Assembly (NCBI GenBank): GCA_947462065.1
Contig: CANHNO010000003.1
Span: 1 to 46,517 of the forward strand
Origin: Burkholderiales bacterium
GTDB taxonomy: Bacteria; Pseudomonadota; Gammaproteobacteria; Burkholderiales; Burkholderiaceae_C
Reading direction: 5' to 3'
Length of the DNA stretch: 46,517 nucleotides
The translations under genes were made by a program, and so were the position numbers. Numbering within the stretch: the stretch's first letter is position 1; every line of letters begins with the position of its first letter. The notes beneath the pieces were generated by a model, which had not been told where the DNA came from, did no database searches, and saw nothing but the letters and a program-made list of their open reading frames with translations. Positions 28,482 through 36,933 of this stretch are shown piece by piece.

Positions 28482-28577
28482 GTGACGAGCCTGACCCCGG
28501 CACTGGTCACAACGGTTGGGGCTGCTTCGTTCCCGACCTGACCCGGTTGGCCGCGCTTCCATGCGGGGAGGCCCGTC
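28482..28577 (-). ncRNA. ffs: Signal recognition particle 4.5S RNA
   Basis: A roughly 96-nt small SRP RNA, the scaffold for Ffh in co-translational membrane targeting. The Ffh-binding domain IV is visible on the minus strand: GTCAGGTC, then a GGAA tetraloop, then GAAGCAGCC. The base pair closing the tetraloop is G-C, where E. coli has C-G, a compensated change. The ends pair: GACGGGCCT at the 5' side with AGGCTCGTC at the 3' side (one G-U pair), and CCCCG-CA with TG-CCGGGG inside. A TACAAT -10 hexamer at 28590-28585 predicts initiation at about 28578-28577. Ends are uncertain by a few bases. Confidence 0.9.
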
Positions 28578-28584
28578 GAGGACG

Positions 28585-28590
28585 ATTGTA
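28585..28590 (-). promoter_or_regulatory. -10 element of the ffs promoter
   Basis: TACAAT on the minus strand (5 of 6 matches to TATAAT) lies 7 bp before the predicted 5' end of the SRP RNA. No convincing -35 hexamer was found at the usual distance. Confidence 0.6.
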
Positions 28591-28621
28591 GGTGCCGGCG
28601 ATGCTCGCGCCCGACTGAAGG

Positions 28622-29761
28622 TCAGCGCAGTTGCAACGCGTCGTCACCGAACTCGAGCCCTAGCGGCTCGATCAGCAGGCGCTTGGGGCCGGCTTCGATG
28701 CGTCCGGCTATGCAGGCGCGCACGCCTTGCGCTTCGGCCACGGCCACCGTGCGCTCGGCCTGGTCGGCTGGCACGAACAGCGCAAAGCCTGCTCCCATGT
28801 TCAGCGTGCTGTAGGCCTCGAGGTCGTCCTGCTGAGCATGGCGCTGGATGAATTGGAGTACCGGAGGCACCTCTGGCACGGTGTGGATGCGGTAGGTGTG
28901 CGCCGCAGGGTGCCGAAGCAGCTTGCGCCAGCCGTGGCCTGTGATGTTGGCGCAGTAGTGGGGCGTGATGCCAGCCTGGTACAGCGCTTCCGTGACGGGG
29001 GAATAAAGCACCGTCGGTGCGAGCAGCGCGTCGCCGTAGGTCAGGCTGGACACGCCGGGCTCGACCAAGGTCAGGTAGCCCTCGGACAGCCGCTCGACCA
29101 GCTTGCGCGCGAGGCTCAGGCCGTTGGCGTGGATGCCGCTCGAAGCCAGCAAGACGATGGCGTCGCCGGGGGCCAGGTGATCGCCGACCGACAGCCTTGT
29201 TTTCGGGTTGATCAGCCCGGTGCAAGACGCCGCCAGGTCGATGCGGCCGGCTTCGACGATGCCCGCCAACGCAGGCGTCTCGCCGCCGCCCCAGGCCACG
29301 TTGCATCGATCGCAAGCGGCCTTCCAGCCAGTGACCAGTGCCTGCGCGCGTTGGGCATCACCGAACCATTCGGAGCCGCCGGCCGCCCAGTAGGCCTGCA
29401 CCACCAGCGGTGTGGCGCCGACGGTGATGAGGTCGTTGATCGCCATCGCGATGGTGTCCTGCGCAATCGCGTCGTAGTAACTGCGACCCGTGAGGCGCTG
29501 CATTTCGTCGGCCACCAGCGATTTCGAACCCAGGCACTCGACGATGCTCGCCAGGTAGAACGGGCCGACGTCGACCACATAGGCCGATTCGCCACGTGAC
29601 GCGGTGACCTCGCTGAAGCCATGCGCCCCGAGGTGTGCGCCGGTGGCGGCGGCTGCGCGCTGGGCAGCGACCTTCAGCGGATCGATCAGGTCGTAGTTGA
29701 CGCCCGATTGTTCGTAGCTGAGCGTGCCGTGGTCTGGCGCAGAGGGTGATGTGATGGTCAT
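28622..29761 (-). CDS. PurM-like (AIR synthase-related) protein of unknown function
   Basis: A 379-residue protein with the two-domain PurM/AIR-synthase fold. It keeps LSYEQSGVNYDLIDPLK, AINDLITVGATPLVVQAYWA, WGGGETPAL, LLASSGIHANGLSLARKL, ITGHGWRKLLR and STLNMGAGFALFVP, all aligning with PurM. The nucleotide-binding segment that in PurM reads GTDGVGTK is ECLGSKS here, and the protein is about 35 residues longer than PurM. It may bind a different phosphorylated substrate, so the purM symbol is not given. Its stop codon is only 31 bp upstream of the ffs -10 element. It diverges from dnaX, 130 bp away. Confidence 0.75.
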   Translation of the reverse strand: MTITSPSAPDHGTLSYEQSGVNYDLIDPLKVAAQRAAAATGAHLGAHGFSEVTASRGESAYVVDVGPFYLASIVECLGSKSLVADEMQRLTGRSYYDAIAQDTIAMAINDLITVGATPLVVQAYWAAGGSEWFGDAQRAQALVTGWKAACDRCNVAWGGGETPALAGIVEAGRIDLAASCTGLINPKTRLSVGDHLAPGDAIVLLASSGIHANGLSLARKLVERLSEGYLTLVEPGVSSLTYGDALLAPTVLYSPVTEALYQAGITPHYCANITGHGWRKLLRHPAAHTYRIHTVPEVPPVLQFIQRHAQQDDLEAYSTLNMGAGFALFVPADQAERTVAVAEAQGVRACIAGRIEAGPKRLLIEPLGLEFGDDALQLR

Positions 29762-29776
29762 GGGGCAGGGCGAGTG

Positions 29777-29803
29777 AGCCGCGGGGACCGCGGGACCGCG
29801 GCT
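29777..29803. repeat. GC-rich inverted repeat between the PurM-like gene and dnaX
   Basis: AGCCGCGG (29777-29784) and CCGCGGCT (29796-29803) are perfect 8-bp arms around an 11-nt GC-rich loop. It sits between two divergent start codons, so it could be an operator or lie in the leader of the PurM-like gene. No assignment is possible from the sequence. Confidence 0.45.
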
Positions 29804-29879
29804 TGAGGCCGCAGCAGAAGTTGCCTCCAGATTATCCGGCAGCCCCTGAGTCGGGCGGAGGAACCGGCTGGCGGGCTTC

Positions 29880-29885
29880 TAGAAT
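29880..29885 (+). promoter_or_regulatory. dnaX: Candidate -10 element placing transcription start at the dnaX ATG
   Basis: TAGAAT (5 of 6 matches to TATAAT) ends exactly six bases before ATG 29892, so initiation would fall on the A of the start codon. There is no Shine-Dalgarno sequence near this ATG; the closest GGAGG is about 31 nt upstream. No good -35 hexamer was found. Confidence 0.35.
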
Positions 29886-29891
29886 CGATTG

Positions 29892-31712
29892 ATGAGTTAC
29901 TTGGTGCTGGCCCGCAAATACCGACCGCGCAACTTCGACACGCTGGTCGGGCAGGAGCATGTGGTGCAGGCGCTGTCGAATGCGCTGACGCAGGGGCGAC
30001 TGCACCATGCCTACCTGTTCACCGGCACGCGCGGGGTTGGCAAGACGACGGTGTCGCGCATCCTCGCCAAGGCGTTGAACTGCACAGGTGCTGACGGTCA
30101 GGGCGGCGTCACCGCTCACCCCTGTGGCGTGTGCAATGCCTGCCGTGACATCGACGCTGACCGCTTCATCGACTACATGGAGCTCGATGCCGCGAGCAAC
30201 CGGGGCATCGACGAGATCCGCGACCTGATCGAGCGCGCGGCCTACAAGCCGACCGTGGGCCGATTCAAGGTCTTCATGATCGACGAGGCGCATCAGCTCA
30301 CGCGCGACTCGTTCAATGCGCTGCTGAAGACGCTGGAAGAGCCGCCCGACTATCTGAAGTTCGTGCTGGCCACCACGGAGCCCGACAAGATGCTGCCGAC
30401 TGTGCTGTCGCGCTGCCTGCAGTTCAACCTGCGCCCCATGGGACTGCACACCTTGCAGGAACACCTCGCAAAGGTGCTGGCCGATGAGGGCATCGCTGCC
30501 GAACCCGGTGCGCTGCGTCTGCTGGCACGGGCGGCACGGGGGTCGATGCGGGATGCGCTGTCGATCACTGATCAGGCGGTGGCATTTGGCGGTGGCGCCT
30601 TGCTTGAAGCCGGTGTGCGCGAGATGCTCGGAGCGGTCGATCGCCGCCATGCCATCCGTTTGATCGAAGCCTTGGCCGCTGGCGACGGGGCCGCGCTGCT
30701 GGCCGAGGCCGATGCGCTGCGCGCGTTGGGCCTGTCGGCACGCGGTACGCTGGAGGAGATGGCCGAATTGCTGCAGCAGATGGCCGTGGCGCAGGCCGTG
30801 CCAGATGCGCTCGATGCCGGTGACGCCGATGCGGCAGCGACCGCTCGCTTGGCGTCGCTGTTGGCGGCCGACCAGACGCAGTTGTTCTACAGCATGGCGC
30901 TGCATGGCCGCGCGGAACTTGCGCTGGCGCCCGACGAGCACAGCGGCCTGGTGATGGTGCTGCTGCGCATGCTGGCATTCGGCCCGCCGGCCGGTGCTCG
31001 AACCATCGAGCCGGTGACCGTCAAGCTGTCCACACCATCGAAATCGATGCCCTCGGCAGCACTGGCCCGGACGCCGGCGCCCGCTCGCGCGGTAATGCCG
31101 CCCGTGATGCCATCGACACCCCCCCATGTATCCGAACCGACGCCACCACCGTGGGTCGATGCGCCATGGGACGACGAGGTGACCCTGGCTGCAGTAGCCG
31201 CTGTCCCGTCTGTTCCTGCGCCGATCCCTGCGCGCGAGGCCGGCGAGTCATTGGCGCCGTCGGCTCTCGACGTGGCATCGGCACCCTCCGAAACCGCTGA
31301 TCTGATGGCCAGCCCGCTCGGTGACCGCTGGAACGACGTCGTGCAGGCCATGTCGCAAGCCGGCAGCATCGCAGCCATGGTGCGCGAACTGGCGATCCAG
31401 TCGGAGTGCGTGCGCATCGACGGTGGTGCTTCGCCGTCGCTGTGGGTGTTGCAGGTCGAGCGCGACACGCTGCGTTCCCCCGCACTGCGCGACAAGCTTG
31501 AAGCAGCTCTGGCTCTGCACTTGAGCGCGCCGCTGAAGCTCGATGTGCAGGCAGGCCCAGCGCGTGACACCCCGGCGATTCGCGCCAGTGCCGAGCGCCT
31601 GCGGCGCCAGCGCGAGGCAGAGCAGATCATTGCCGACGACCTGGTCGTTCGCACGCTGATGGCCCAGTACAGCGGCGCGCGCATCGTGCCGGGCTCGGTC
31701 AAGTACCAATAG
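29892..31712 (+). CDS. dnaX: DNA polymerase III subunit tau/gamma
   Basis: A 606-residue clamp-loader ATPase. The start MSYLVLARKYRP matches the family; a TTG one codon earlier is less likely. Domain I has Walker A GTRGVGKTT and a four-cysteine zinc module (the Cys in NCTGADG plus CGVCNAC). Walker B region is MIDEAHQLTRDSFNALLKTLEEPP. A Pro/Ala-rich linker (about 375-455) leads to the C-terminal tau domain (WNDVVQAMSQAGSIAAMVRELAIQSE) that contacts polymerase and DnaB. No A-rich slippery heptamer like that of E. coli dnaX was noticed, so a separate gamma form is not predicted. First gene of dnaX-ybaB-recR. Confidence 0.95.
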   Translation: MSYLVLARKYRPRNFDTLVGQEHVVQALSNALTQGRLHHAYLFTGTRGVGKTTVSRILAKALNCTGADGQGGVTAHPCGVCNACRDIDADRFIDYMELDAASNRGIDEIRDLIERAAYKPTVGRFKVFMIDEAHQLTRDSFNALLKTLEEPPDYLKFVLATTEPDKMLPTVLSRCLQFNLRPMGLHTLQEHLAKVLADEGIAAEPGALRLLARAARGSMRDALSITDQAVAFGGGALLEAGVREMLGAVDRRHAIRLIEALAAGDGAALLAEADALRALGLSARGTLEEMAELLQQMAVAQAVPDALDAGDADAAATARLASLLAADQTQLFYSMALHGRAELALAPDEHSGLVMVLLRMLAFGPPAGARTIEPVTVKLSTPSKSMPSAALARTPAPARAVMPPVMPSTPPHVSEPTPPPWVDAPWDDEVTLAAVAAVPSVPAPIPAREAGESLAPSALDVASAPSETADLMASPLGDRWNDVVQAMSQAGSIAAMVRELAIQSECVRIDGGASPSLWVLQVERDTLRSPALRDKLEAALALHLSAPLKLDVQAGPARDTPAIRASAERLRRQREAEQIIADDLVVRTLMAQYSGARIVPGSVKYQ

Positions 31713-31767
31713 AAGAGCAGCGCACTAAACAAGCACCACCCTCGATGTCCATGAAGGAGACGACACC

Positions 31768-32094
31768 ATGATGAAGAACCAGTTGGCCGGCTTGATGAAG
31801 CAGGCCCAGGCGATGCAGGACAACCTGAAGAAGGCTCAGGACGAGCTGGGCGCGATCGAGGTCGAAGGCCAGTCCGGTGCCGGCCTCGTCAAGGTAACGA
31901 TGACCTGCAAGCACGATGTGAAGCGAGTCGCGATCGACCCCAGCCTGCTTGCGGAAGACAAGGACATGCTCGAAGACCTGGTCGCTGCGGCCTTCAACGA
32001 CGGCCTGCGCCGTGCCGAAGAGGTGTCCCAGGAGAAGATGGGCCGGCTGACTGCCGGTATGCCGTTGCCGCCCGGCATGAAGTTCCCTTTCTGA
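31768..32094 (+). CDS. ybaB: YbaB/EbfC family nucleoid-associated protein
   Basis: A 108-residue DNA-binding protein of the YbaB/EbfC family, conserved between dnaX and recR. Features: N-terminal amphipathic helix ([24 protein letters not shown], coiled-coil-like), central strand region [27 protein letters not shown] and tail [24 protein letters not shown] lies 8 nt before ATG 31768; the next codon is also ATG and could be used. It likely shapes the nucleoid and may help RecR-related repair. Confidence 0.95.
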   Translation: MMKNQLAGLMKQAQAMQDNLKKAQDELGAIEVEGQSGAGLVKVTMTCKHDVKRVAIDPSLLAEDKDMLEDLVAAAFNDGLRRAEEVSQEKMGRLTAGMPLPPGMKFPF

Positions 32095-32121
32095 ACCACC
32101 CGTTTCTGGCGCCTTTTCTGC

Positions 32122-32709
32122 GTGGCTGAACCTGCACTCGACGCCCTCGTCGATGCGCTGCGCCGGCTGCCCGGTGTCGGCGAGAAATCGGCCCGGCGCA
32201 TGGCCTTGCACCTCCTGCAGCACGACCGAAGTGGAGCGCAGCGGCTGGCGCTGTCACTGCAAGCGGCGGTGGCCAACGTGAGGCATTGCGCGCGATGCCA
32301 CACCTTCACCGAAAGCGAGGTCTGCGGCATCTGTGCCGATGGACAGCGCGATGCGCGCCTGCTGTGCGTGGTCGAAACGCCGGCCGACCAGTCGGCGATG
32401 GAGCGCACCGGGAGCTACACGGGCTACTACTTCGTGCTGATGGGTCGGCTGAGCCCGCTGGACGGCATCGGGGTGCATGACATCGGCCTGCAAGCGCTGC
32501 TGAACCGTGCCGTCGAAGGCAGTGTCGAGGAGGTCATCGTTGCCACCAACTTCACAGCCGAGGGCGAAGCCACCGCGCATGCGGTCAGCGAGGCCTTGAA
32601 GGCGCGTGGACTTCGGGTGACGCGGCTCTCGCGCGGGGTGCCGGTCGGCAGCGAACTCGAATATGTCGACCTGGGCACGATCGCGCATGCGCTGGTCGAT
32701 CGCCGCTGA
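32122..32709 (+). CDS. recR: Recombination mediator RecR
   Basis: A 195-residue protein that loads RecA onto gapped DNA together with RecO and RecF. It has the helix-hairpin-helix [15 protein letters not shown], a four-cysteine zinc finger ([16 protein letters not shown]) and the Toprim domain ([30 protein letters not shown]). GTG 32122 gives the normal length; there is no clear ribosome-binding site, and it lies 27 bp after ybaB, so translation may depend on the upstream gene. Confidence 0.96.
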   Translation: MAEPALDALVDALRRLPGVGEKSARRMALHLLQHDRSGAQRLALSLQAAVANVRHCARCHTFTESEVCGICADGQRDARLLCVVETPADQSAMERTGSYTGYYFVLMGRLSPLDGIGVHDIGLQALLNRAVEGSVEEVIVATNFTAEGEATAHAVSEALKARGLRVTRLSRGVPVGSELEYVDLGTIAHALVDRR

Positions 32710-32732
32710 ATCCCGTTGAACCGAGGTCATCC

Positions 32733-33131
32733 ATGACGAACATCAGCACCTGGTGCATCCTGATCGCAGCGCTGATGCCGATCGTCTGTGCCGGCATCGC
32801 CAAATGGGGTGCGTTTTCGAAGCCAACATCCGAAGGGGGCTATGACAACAACCAGCCGCGCGAGTGGATGGCGCGTCAGCAGGGTTGGCGCCTGCGTGCC
32901 AATGCGGCACAGGCCAATTGCTTCGAGGCCCTGCCGTTCTTCATCGGAGCGCTGTTGTGGGCCCTGCACACTGGCGCGTCTCAGCCCCGCGTCGACCTGC
33001 TCGCGGTGAGTTTCGTCCTGCTGCGGGGCGCCTACGTGGCCCTGTACGTGCTGGACTTGGCTGGCATTCGCAGCTTGGTCTGGGTGGCCGCGCTGGCTGT
33101 CAACATCGCCTTGCTGTTTTCCGGCGGCTGA
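32733..33131 (+). CDS. MAPEG family membrane protein
   Basis: A 132-residue integral membrane protein with four hydrophobic helices (about 5-25, 60-80, 84-104, 110-130). The MAPEG signature is seen in NQPREWMARQQGWRLRANAAQANCFEALPFFIGALL, where the RANAAQxNxFE stretch is typical. Eukaryotic members conjugate glutathione to lipids; the bacterial role is not settled. GAGG lies 6 nt before the ATG. It follows recR by 23 bp and may be co-transcribed. Confidence 0.85.
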   Translation: MTNISTWCILIAALMPIVCAGIAKWGAFSKPTSEGGYDNNQPREWMARQQGWRLRANAAQANCFEALPFFIGALLWALHTGASQPRVDLLAVSFVLLRGAYVALYVLDLAGIRSLVWVAALAVNIALLFSGG

Positions 33132-33167
33132 CCGCAAAGCGGCACGCCGGAGCAGCGTGGCTGCGGA

Positions 33168-34799
33168 TCACTTGGCGGCGAGTTGTACCGTCTTGCGGGT
33201 GCTGGCAGACAGCGTCTTCGTCACCCGTTTCGGTGGCGCGCCCTTGACCTTCTTGGCCTCGCTTTGCGTTGCTACGCGCACTGATGAACTCGAGCGCGCT
33301 TTCGCCGTGCGGGTGACCTTCGATTGACGAGCGGGCGGGTAGACCACGATGGTGGCACCTGGCTTGAAGCGCGCAGTGGCTGCCACAGCATTCCACTCTG
33401 CCACCTGTGAGCTGCCAACGCGATACCGACGCGCGATGCTCGCCACCGTGTCCGCCTTGCCGGCCTTGAGCACCACGCGACGCCTCGGTGGCACGTCAGG
33501 CGCCAATTGCATCGTGGCGTTCTCGGCCAAGTGCTCCGCCACATCGGTCGTGCGCTGTTCACTGCGAGGCACCAACAGTGTCGAGCCCGCCTTGACCAGC
33601 ATGCGCGGCGGAATGCGATTGACGCTGCGCAACTCGGCCTCGCTCATGCCAACCTGGCGTGCCGCGTCGCCCGGTCGCATCGTCTTGGGCGCTACCCAGG
33701 CGGTCCAGCTGGCTAACGGCGCGCGGTGCCCAGCGAGATTGCGAATGAAAGCACTGGCGTTGTCGTAGGGCAGCAGCACCTGGGGCGTGCCGGCGGCCAA
33801 GATCACTGGCTTGTTCATCTGTGGGTTCAAGGTCTTGAACTCGTCGAGCGACACGCCAGCGAGCCGTGCTGCCAGATCGACATCGATGTCGCGCTGGATC
33901 GGCACACCCAGGAAGTAGGGGTGGTTGGCCAACACAGGCAGGCTGAGCGCGAAGGACTCTGGTGAGGTGACGATGTTCTTCACTGCCTGCAACTTGGGCA
34001 CGTAATGGCGAGTTTCATCCGGCATCCTGAGGCTCAGATAGTCCGTCGCCAGCCCGGCTTTCAAGTTGCGAGAGATGGCCCGTTGCACGCTGCCTTCGCC
34101 CCAGTTGTAAGCGGCGAGCGCGAGGTGCCAATCGCCGAACTGCCTATACAGACGCTGCAGGTAATCAAGCGCTGCACGGGTCGAGGCCAGGACGTCGCGT
34201 CGGTCGTCGCGGAAGATGTTTTGCGTCAAGTCAAAGTCGCGGCCAGTGGCCGGCATGAACTGCCACATGCCCGAGGCCTTGGCCGATGAGATCGCCTGCG
34301 GGTTGAAGGCGCTTTCAATGAATGGCAGCAGGGCCAGCTCGGTTGGCATGCCGCGGGCCTCCAGTTCCTCGACGATGTGGAACAGGTAGCGGCTGCCCCT
34401 CGTCGTCATGCGCTCAACGTAGTCAGGGCGGCTGGCGTACCAGCGCTCGCGCTGGCGGACCAGGTCGGTGTCGAGGTCCGGCATCTTGAAGCCCCTGCGC
34501 ACGCGAGCCCATAGGTCGGCTTGTGCCGCAGCGTCGTTGAGGTTGACGCTCACATCCGGGCGTACCGGGTCGACCGGCGCTGCAGCGGCGGACTGTGCAT
34601 CGAAGGTGCTCACGTCACGGCCGCCCGATCCGTAGACACCAGCCGGATCAGTCGACGCGATCAGCGGCGTCGCGCCACTTCCACTTGAACCCGGTGCGTC
34701 CGCGCGGGTGGCGCATCCACTGCCGACCCAGCCCGTGGCCAAAACCAGCAGGGCGATCAGCGCCGTCCTGCGCAACGGGTGTGTCGCTTGATCGGTCAT
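33168..34799 (-). CDS. mltD: Membrane-bound lytic murein transglycosylase D
   Basis: A 543-residue outer-membrane lipoprotein that cleaves peptidoglycan glycan strands. The signal peptide ends in lipobox GSGC (Cys29). The SLT domain (about 130-250) has the catalytic Glu162 in FIESAFNPQA and then SGMWQFMPATGRDF and AYNWGEGSV. Two LysM peptidoglycan-binding repeats lie at about 365-410 and 442-486, followed by a Lys/Arg-rich tail. ATG 34799 overlaps the gloB stop codon (ATGA), so the two are translationally coupled; an upstream in-frame ATG at 34817 is less likely. Confidence 0.92.
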   Translation of the reverse strand: MTDQATHPLRRTALIALLVLATGWVGSGCATRADAPGSSGSGATPLIASTDPAGVYGSGGRDVSTFDAQSAAAAPVDPVRPDVSVNLNDAAAQADLWARVRRGFKMPDLDTDLVRQRERWYASRPDYVERMTTRGSRYLFHIVEELEARGMPTELALLPFIESAFNPQAISSAKASGMWQFMPATGRDFDLTQNIFRDDRRDVLASTRAALDYLQRLYRQFGDWHLALAAYNWGEGSVQRAISRNLKAGLATDYLSLRMPDETRHYVPKLQAVKNIVTSPESFALSLPVLANHPYFLGVPIQRDIDVDLAARLAGVSLDEFKTLNPQMNKPVILAAGTPQVLLPYDNASAFIRNLAGHRAPLASWTAWVAPKTMRPGDAARQVGMSEAELRSVNRIPPRMLVKAGSTLLVPRSEQRTTDVAEHLAENATMQLAPDVPPRRRVVLKAGKADTVASIARRYRVGSSQVAEWNAVAATARFKPGATIVVYPPARQSKVTRTAKARSSSSVRVATQSEAKKVKGAPPKRVTKTLSASTRKTVQLAAK

Positions 34800-35590
34800 C
34801 GGAAATCGTTCTTCCATTGTCGAAGGGCGGTGAACACGTCAACCGGCTGATCGCTCCGGGCGCCGTGATCGCGGGCTCTGTTGATCACTTCGGGGACGCC
34901 GCAGCGCAAAAAGGGGTTGATCGCCAGTTCGCTTGAGATGAGGCCGGGCACCGTGGCCATGCCGGCCGCACGCTGTTGCTCGCACTGAGTGGTGTAGCGG
35001 GCCAACTCTGCATTGTTCGGTTCGACAGCACGGGCGAATCTCAGGTTGGACAGCGTGTACTCATGAGCACAGCAAACGCGAGTGTCGCCTGGAAGTGCGG
35101 CCAGTTCCTGTAACGAGTGGTGCATCTGCGTTGGCGTGCCCTCGAACAGCCTGCCGCAGCCGCCAATGAACAGCGTGTCTCCGCAGAACAGCACCGGTGC
35201 GTCGGTATCGGCACCGGCCGCGGCGCTGGCCTTTGGCCGATGGAAGTAAGCGATGTGACCCGAGGTGTGACCCGGCACGTCGATGACTTTGAAATCCATG
35301 CCCAGCACCTGGACCAAATCGCCTCCTCGCACCCGGATGCAGGGATCGGGTATGACCTCCAGGGCGGGAGCGTAGACGGGGCCGTTCAGGCGCGACAGCA
35401 AGGCCGGCACACCGCCGATGTGATCGTTGTGGTGGTGCGTCAATAGAATCGCCGCAAGCTTGAGTTGCAGGCGATCGAGTGCGGCCAGCACTGGCTCGCC
35501 ATCTCCCGGGTCAATCACGATGGCGTCGACGCCGTTGTGAAACACCCAGATGTAGTTGTCGGTAAACGCGGGCAGTGCGATCAAATTCAT
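34796..35590 (-). CDS. gloB: Hydroxyacylglutathione hydrolase (glyoxalase II)
   Basis: A 264-residue metallo-beta-lactamase-fold enzyme that hydrolyses S-lactoylglutathione in methylglyoxal detoxification. Metal ligands: THHHNDH at residues 51-57, GHTSGHIAY, the bridging Asp in FCGDTLFIGGCGRLFEG and the late His in CCAHEYTLSNLRFA. The C-terminal substrate-binding domain ends with the conserved NPFLRC. Its start codon shares bases with the start codon of the divergent methyltransferase gene (CATG, 35588-35591). mltD follows with a four-base overlap. Confidence 0.96.
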   Translation of the reverse strand: MNLIALPAFTDNYIWVFHNGVDAIVIDPGDGEPVLAALDRLQLKLAAILLTHHHNDHIGGVPALLSRLNGPVYAPALEVIPDPCIRVRGGDLVQVLGMDFKVIDVPGHTSGHIAYFHRPKASAAAGADTDAPVLFCGDTLFIGGCGRLFEGTPTQMHHSLQELAALPGDTRVCCAHEYTLSNLRFARAVEPNNAELARYTTQCEQQRAAGMATVPGLISSELAINPFLRCGVPEVINRARDHGARSDQPVDVFTALRQWKNDFR

Positions 35591-36446
35591 GACGGAAACC
35601 GCGACAGGTGATTCGGTGCCGAGTATAGGTTTGGGTGCGTGGCTGGCGACCCCGCCTGGCGCTTATTTGCTGGAATGGGAACAGCGGCACCTCGATGCGG
35701 CTGTCGCCGATTTGTTCGGCTTTCACGCTCTGCAACTTGGTCTGCCGTCATTGGATGCTCTGCGAAACAACCGCATGCCGCACCGCTGGCTGGCCGTTGA
35801 CATTGCGCACCGGCTGGGCGACGTTGTCTCTGATGTGTCGCCGTCGACGTGTGCAGTCGCATTGAACTGCGATTTCGATGCGCTGCCTTTCGACAGCCAG
35901 AGCCTCGATCTGGTGGTCTTGCCGCATGCGCTCGAACTCGCCCGCGATCCGCACCAGACCTTGCGCGAGGTTGAGCGGGTGTTGATGCCCGAAGGCCGGG
36001 TGGTCATCATCGGCTTCAATCCGACCAGCCTCTGGGCCATGCGCCGGCAGACCGGCCGAGCGCGCCGCCGCCTCGGCCTCGGTGCGGGCACCTCGCTGTA
36101 CCTGCCCCGCGAAGGCGACTTCATCGCTTACCGCCGGCTGCGTGACTGGCTGCGCTTGCTCAGTTTCGAAGTGGAGACCGGGCGTTTTGGCTGCTACCGG
36201 CCTCCGGTGCACTCCGAACAATGGCTGTCCCGATTCGGCTGGATGGAGTCTGCTGGAGAGCGGTGGTGGCCTGTGCTGGGCGCGGTCTATGCGCTGACCG
36301 CCGTGAAGCGGGTGCGCGGCATGCGTCTGGTCGGGCTGGTCCGTGATCAGCGCGCCAAAGTCGGCGCGTCGCCGGCAGTGGTGAGGCAGCAGGTGCGTCA
36401 ATGCGAAGCTGCCCACCTGGCACGTGAGAAGGCCGAGCTTGATTGA
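35589..36446 (+). CDS. SAM-dependent methyltransferase (methyltransferase-11 type)
   Basis: A 285-residue predicted class I methyltransferase. The best family stretch is DALPFDSQSLDLVVLPHALELARDPHQTLREVERVLMPEGRVVIIGFNP, which covers motifs II to III; the glycine-rich motif I is poorly conserved. The gene neighbourhood gloB-methyltransferase-rnhA is common in betaproteobacteria. The substrate is unknown. ATG 35589 overlaps the gloB start codon on the opposite strand; a GTG at 35616 would avoid this overlap, so the start is uncertain. rnhA follows 21 bp later. Confidence 0.75.
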   Translation: MTETATGDSVPSIGLGAWLATPPGAYLLEWEQRHLDAAVADLFGFHALQLGLPSLDALRNNRMPHRWLAVDIAHRLGDVVSDVSPSTCAVALNCDFDALPFDSQSLDLVVLPHALELARDPHQTLREVERVLMPEGRVVIIGFNPTSLWAMRRQTGRARRRLGLGAGTSLYLPREGDFIAYRRLRDWLRLLSFEVETGRFGCYRPPVHSEQWLSRFGWMESAGERWWPVLGAVYALTAVKRVRGMRLVGLVRDQRAKVGASPAVVRQQVRQCEAAHLAREKAELD

Positions 36447-36467
36447 TCTGAACACCACCGGGAACCC

Positions 36468-36926
36468 ATGAGCGATACCTTGCCGATACAACGCCCGCGC
36501 GTGCAGGTCTACACCGATGGTGCATGCAAGGGCAACCCAGGACGCGGTGGCTGGGGCGCGTGGCTCACAACCGAGGGCCACGAGAAGGAACTGTTCGGTG
36601 GCGAACTGCTGACCACCAACAACCGGATGGAGTTGACCGCGGTGATCGAGTCGCTCGCGTCACTCAAGCGCACCTGTACGGTAGTGATCTACACCGACAG
36701 CGAGTACGTGCGCAAGGGCATCACCGAGTGGATCCACGGCTGGAAGCAGCGTGGCTGGAAAACCGCTGACCGAAAGCCGGTCAAGAACGCCGAGCTCTGG
36801 CAGCGCCTCGATTCGCTGAGGGCACTGCACGAGGTGGACTGGCGCTGGGTCAAGGGCCATTCAGGTGACCCGGGCAACGAGCGTGCTGATGCGCTGGCCA
36901 ACCGGGGCGCCGCCGAAGCGGGCTGA
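36468..36926 (+). CDS. rnhA: Ribonuclease HI
   Basis: A 152-residue enzyme that removes RNA from RNA-DNA hybrids. All four catalytic acids are present: Asp17 ([11 protein letters not shown]), Glu55 (NNRMELTAV), Asp77 (YTDSEYV) and Asp141 (NERADALA). The basic handle region [17 protein letters not shown] is intact and the catalytic-loop His is in [10 protein letters not shown]. Start ATG follows a GGGAACCC stretch. The stop codon is 7 bp before the symporter start. Confidence 0.97.
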   Translation: MSDTLPIQRPRVQVYTDGACKGNPGRGGWGAWLTTEGHEKELFGGELLTTNNRMELTAVIESLASLKRTCTVVIYTDSEYVRKGITEWIHGWKQRGWKTADRKPVKNAELWQRLDSLRALHEVDWRWVKGHSGDPGNERADALANRGAAEAG

Positions 36927-36933
36927 AAGCAGC

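Noticed and set aside
31000-31200. Programmed frameshift in dnaX as in E. coli
   Set aside because: No A-rich slippery heptamer was seen in the linker region.
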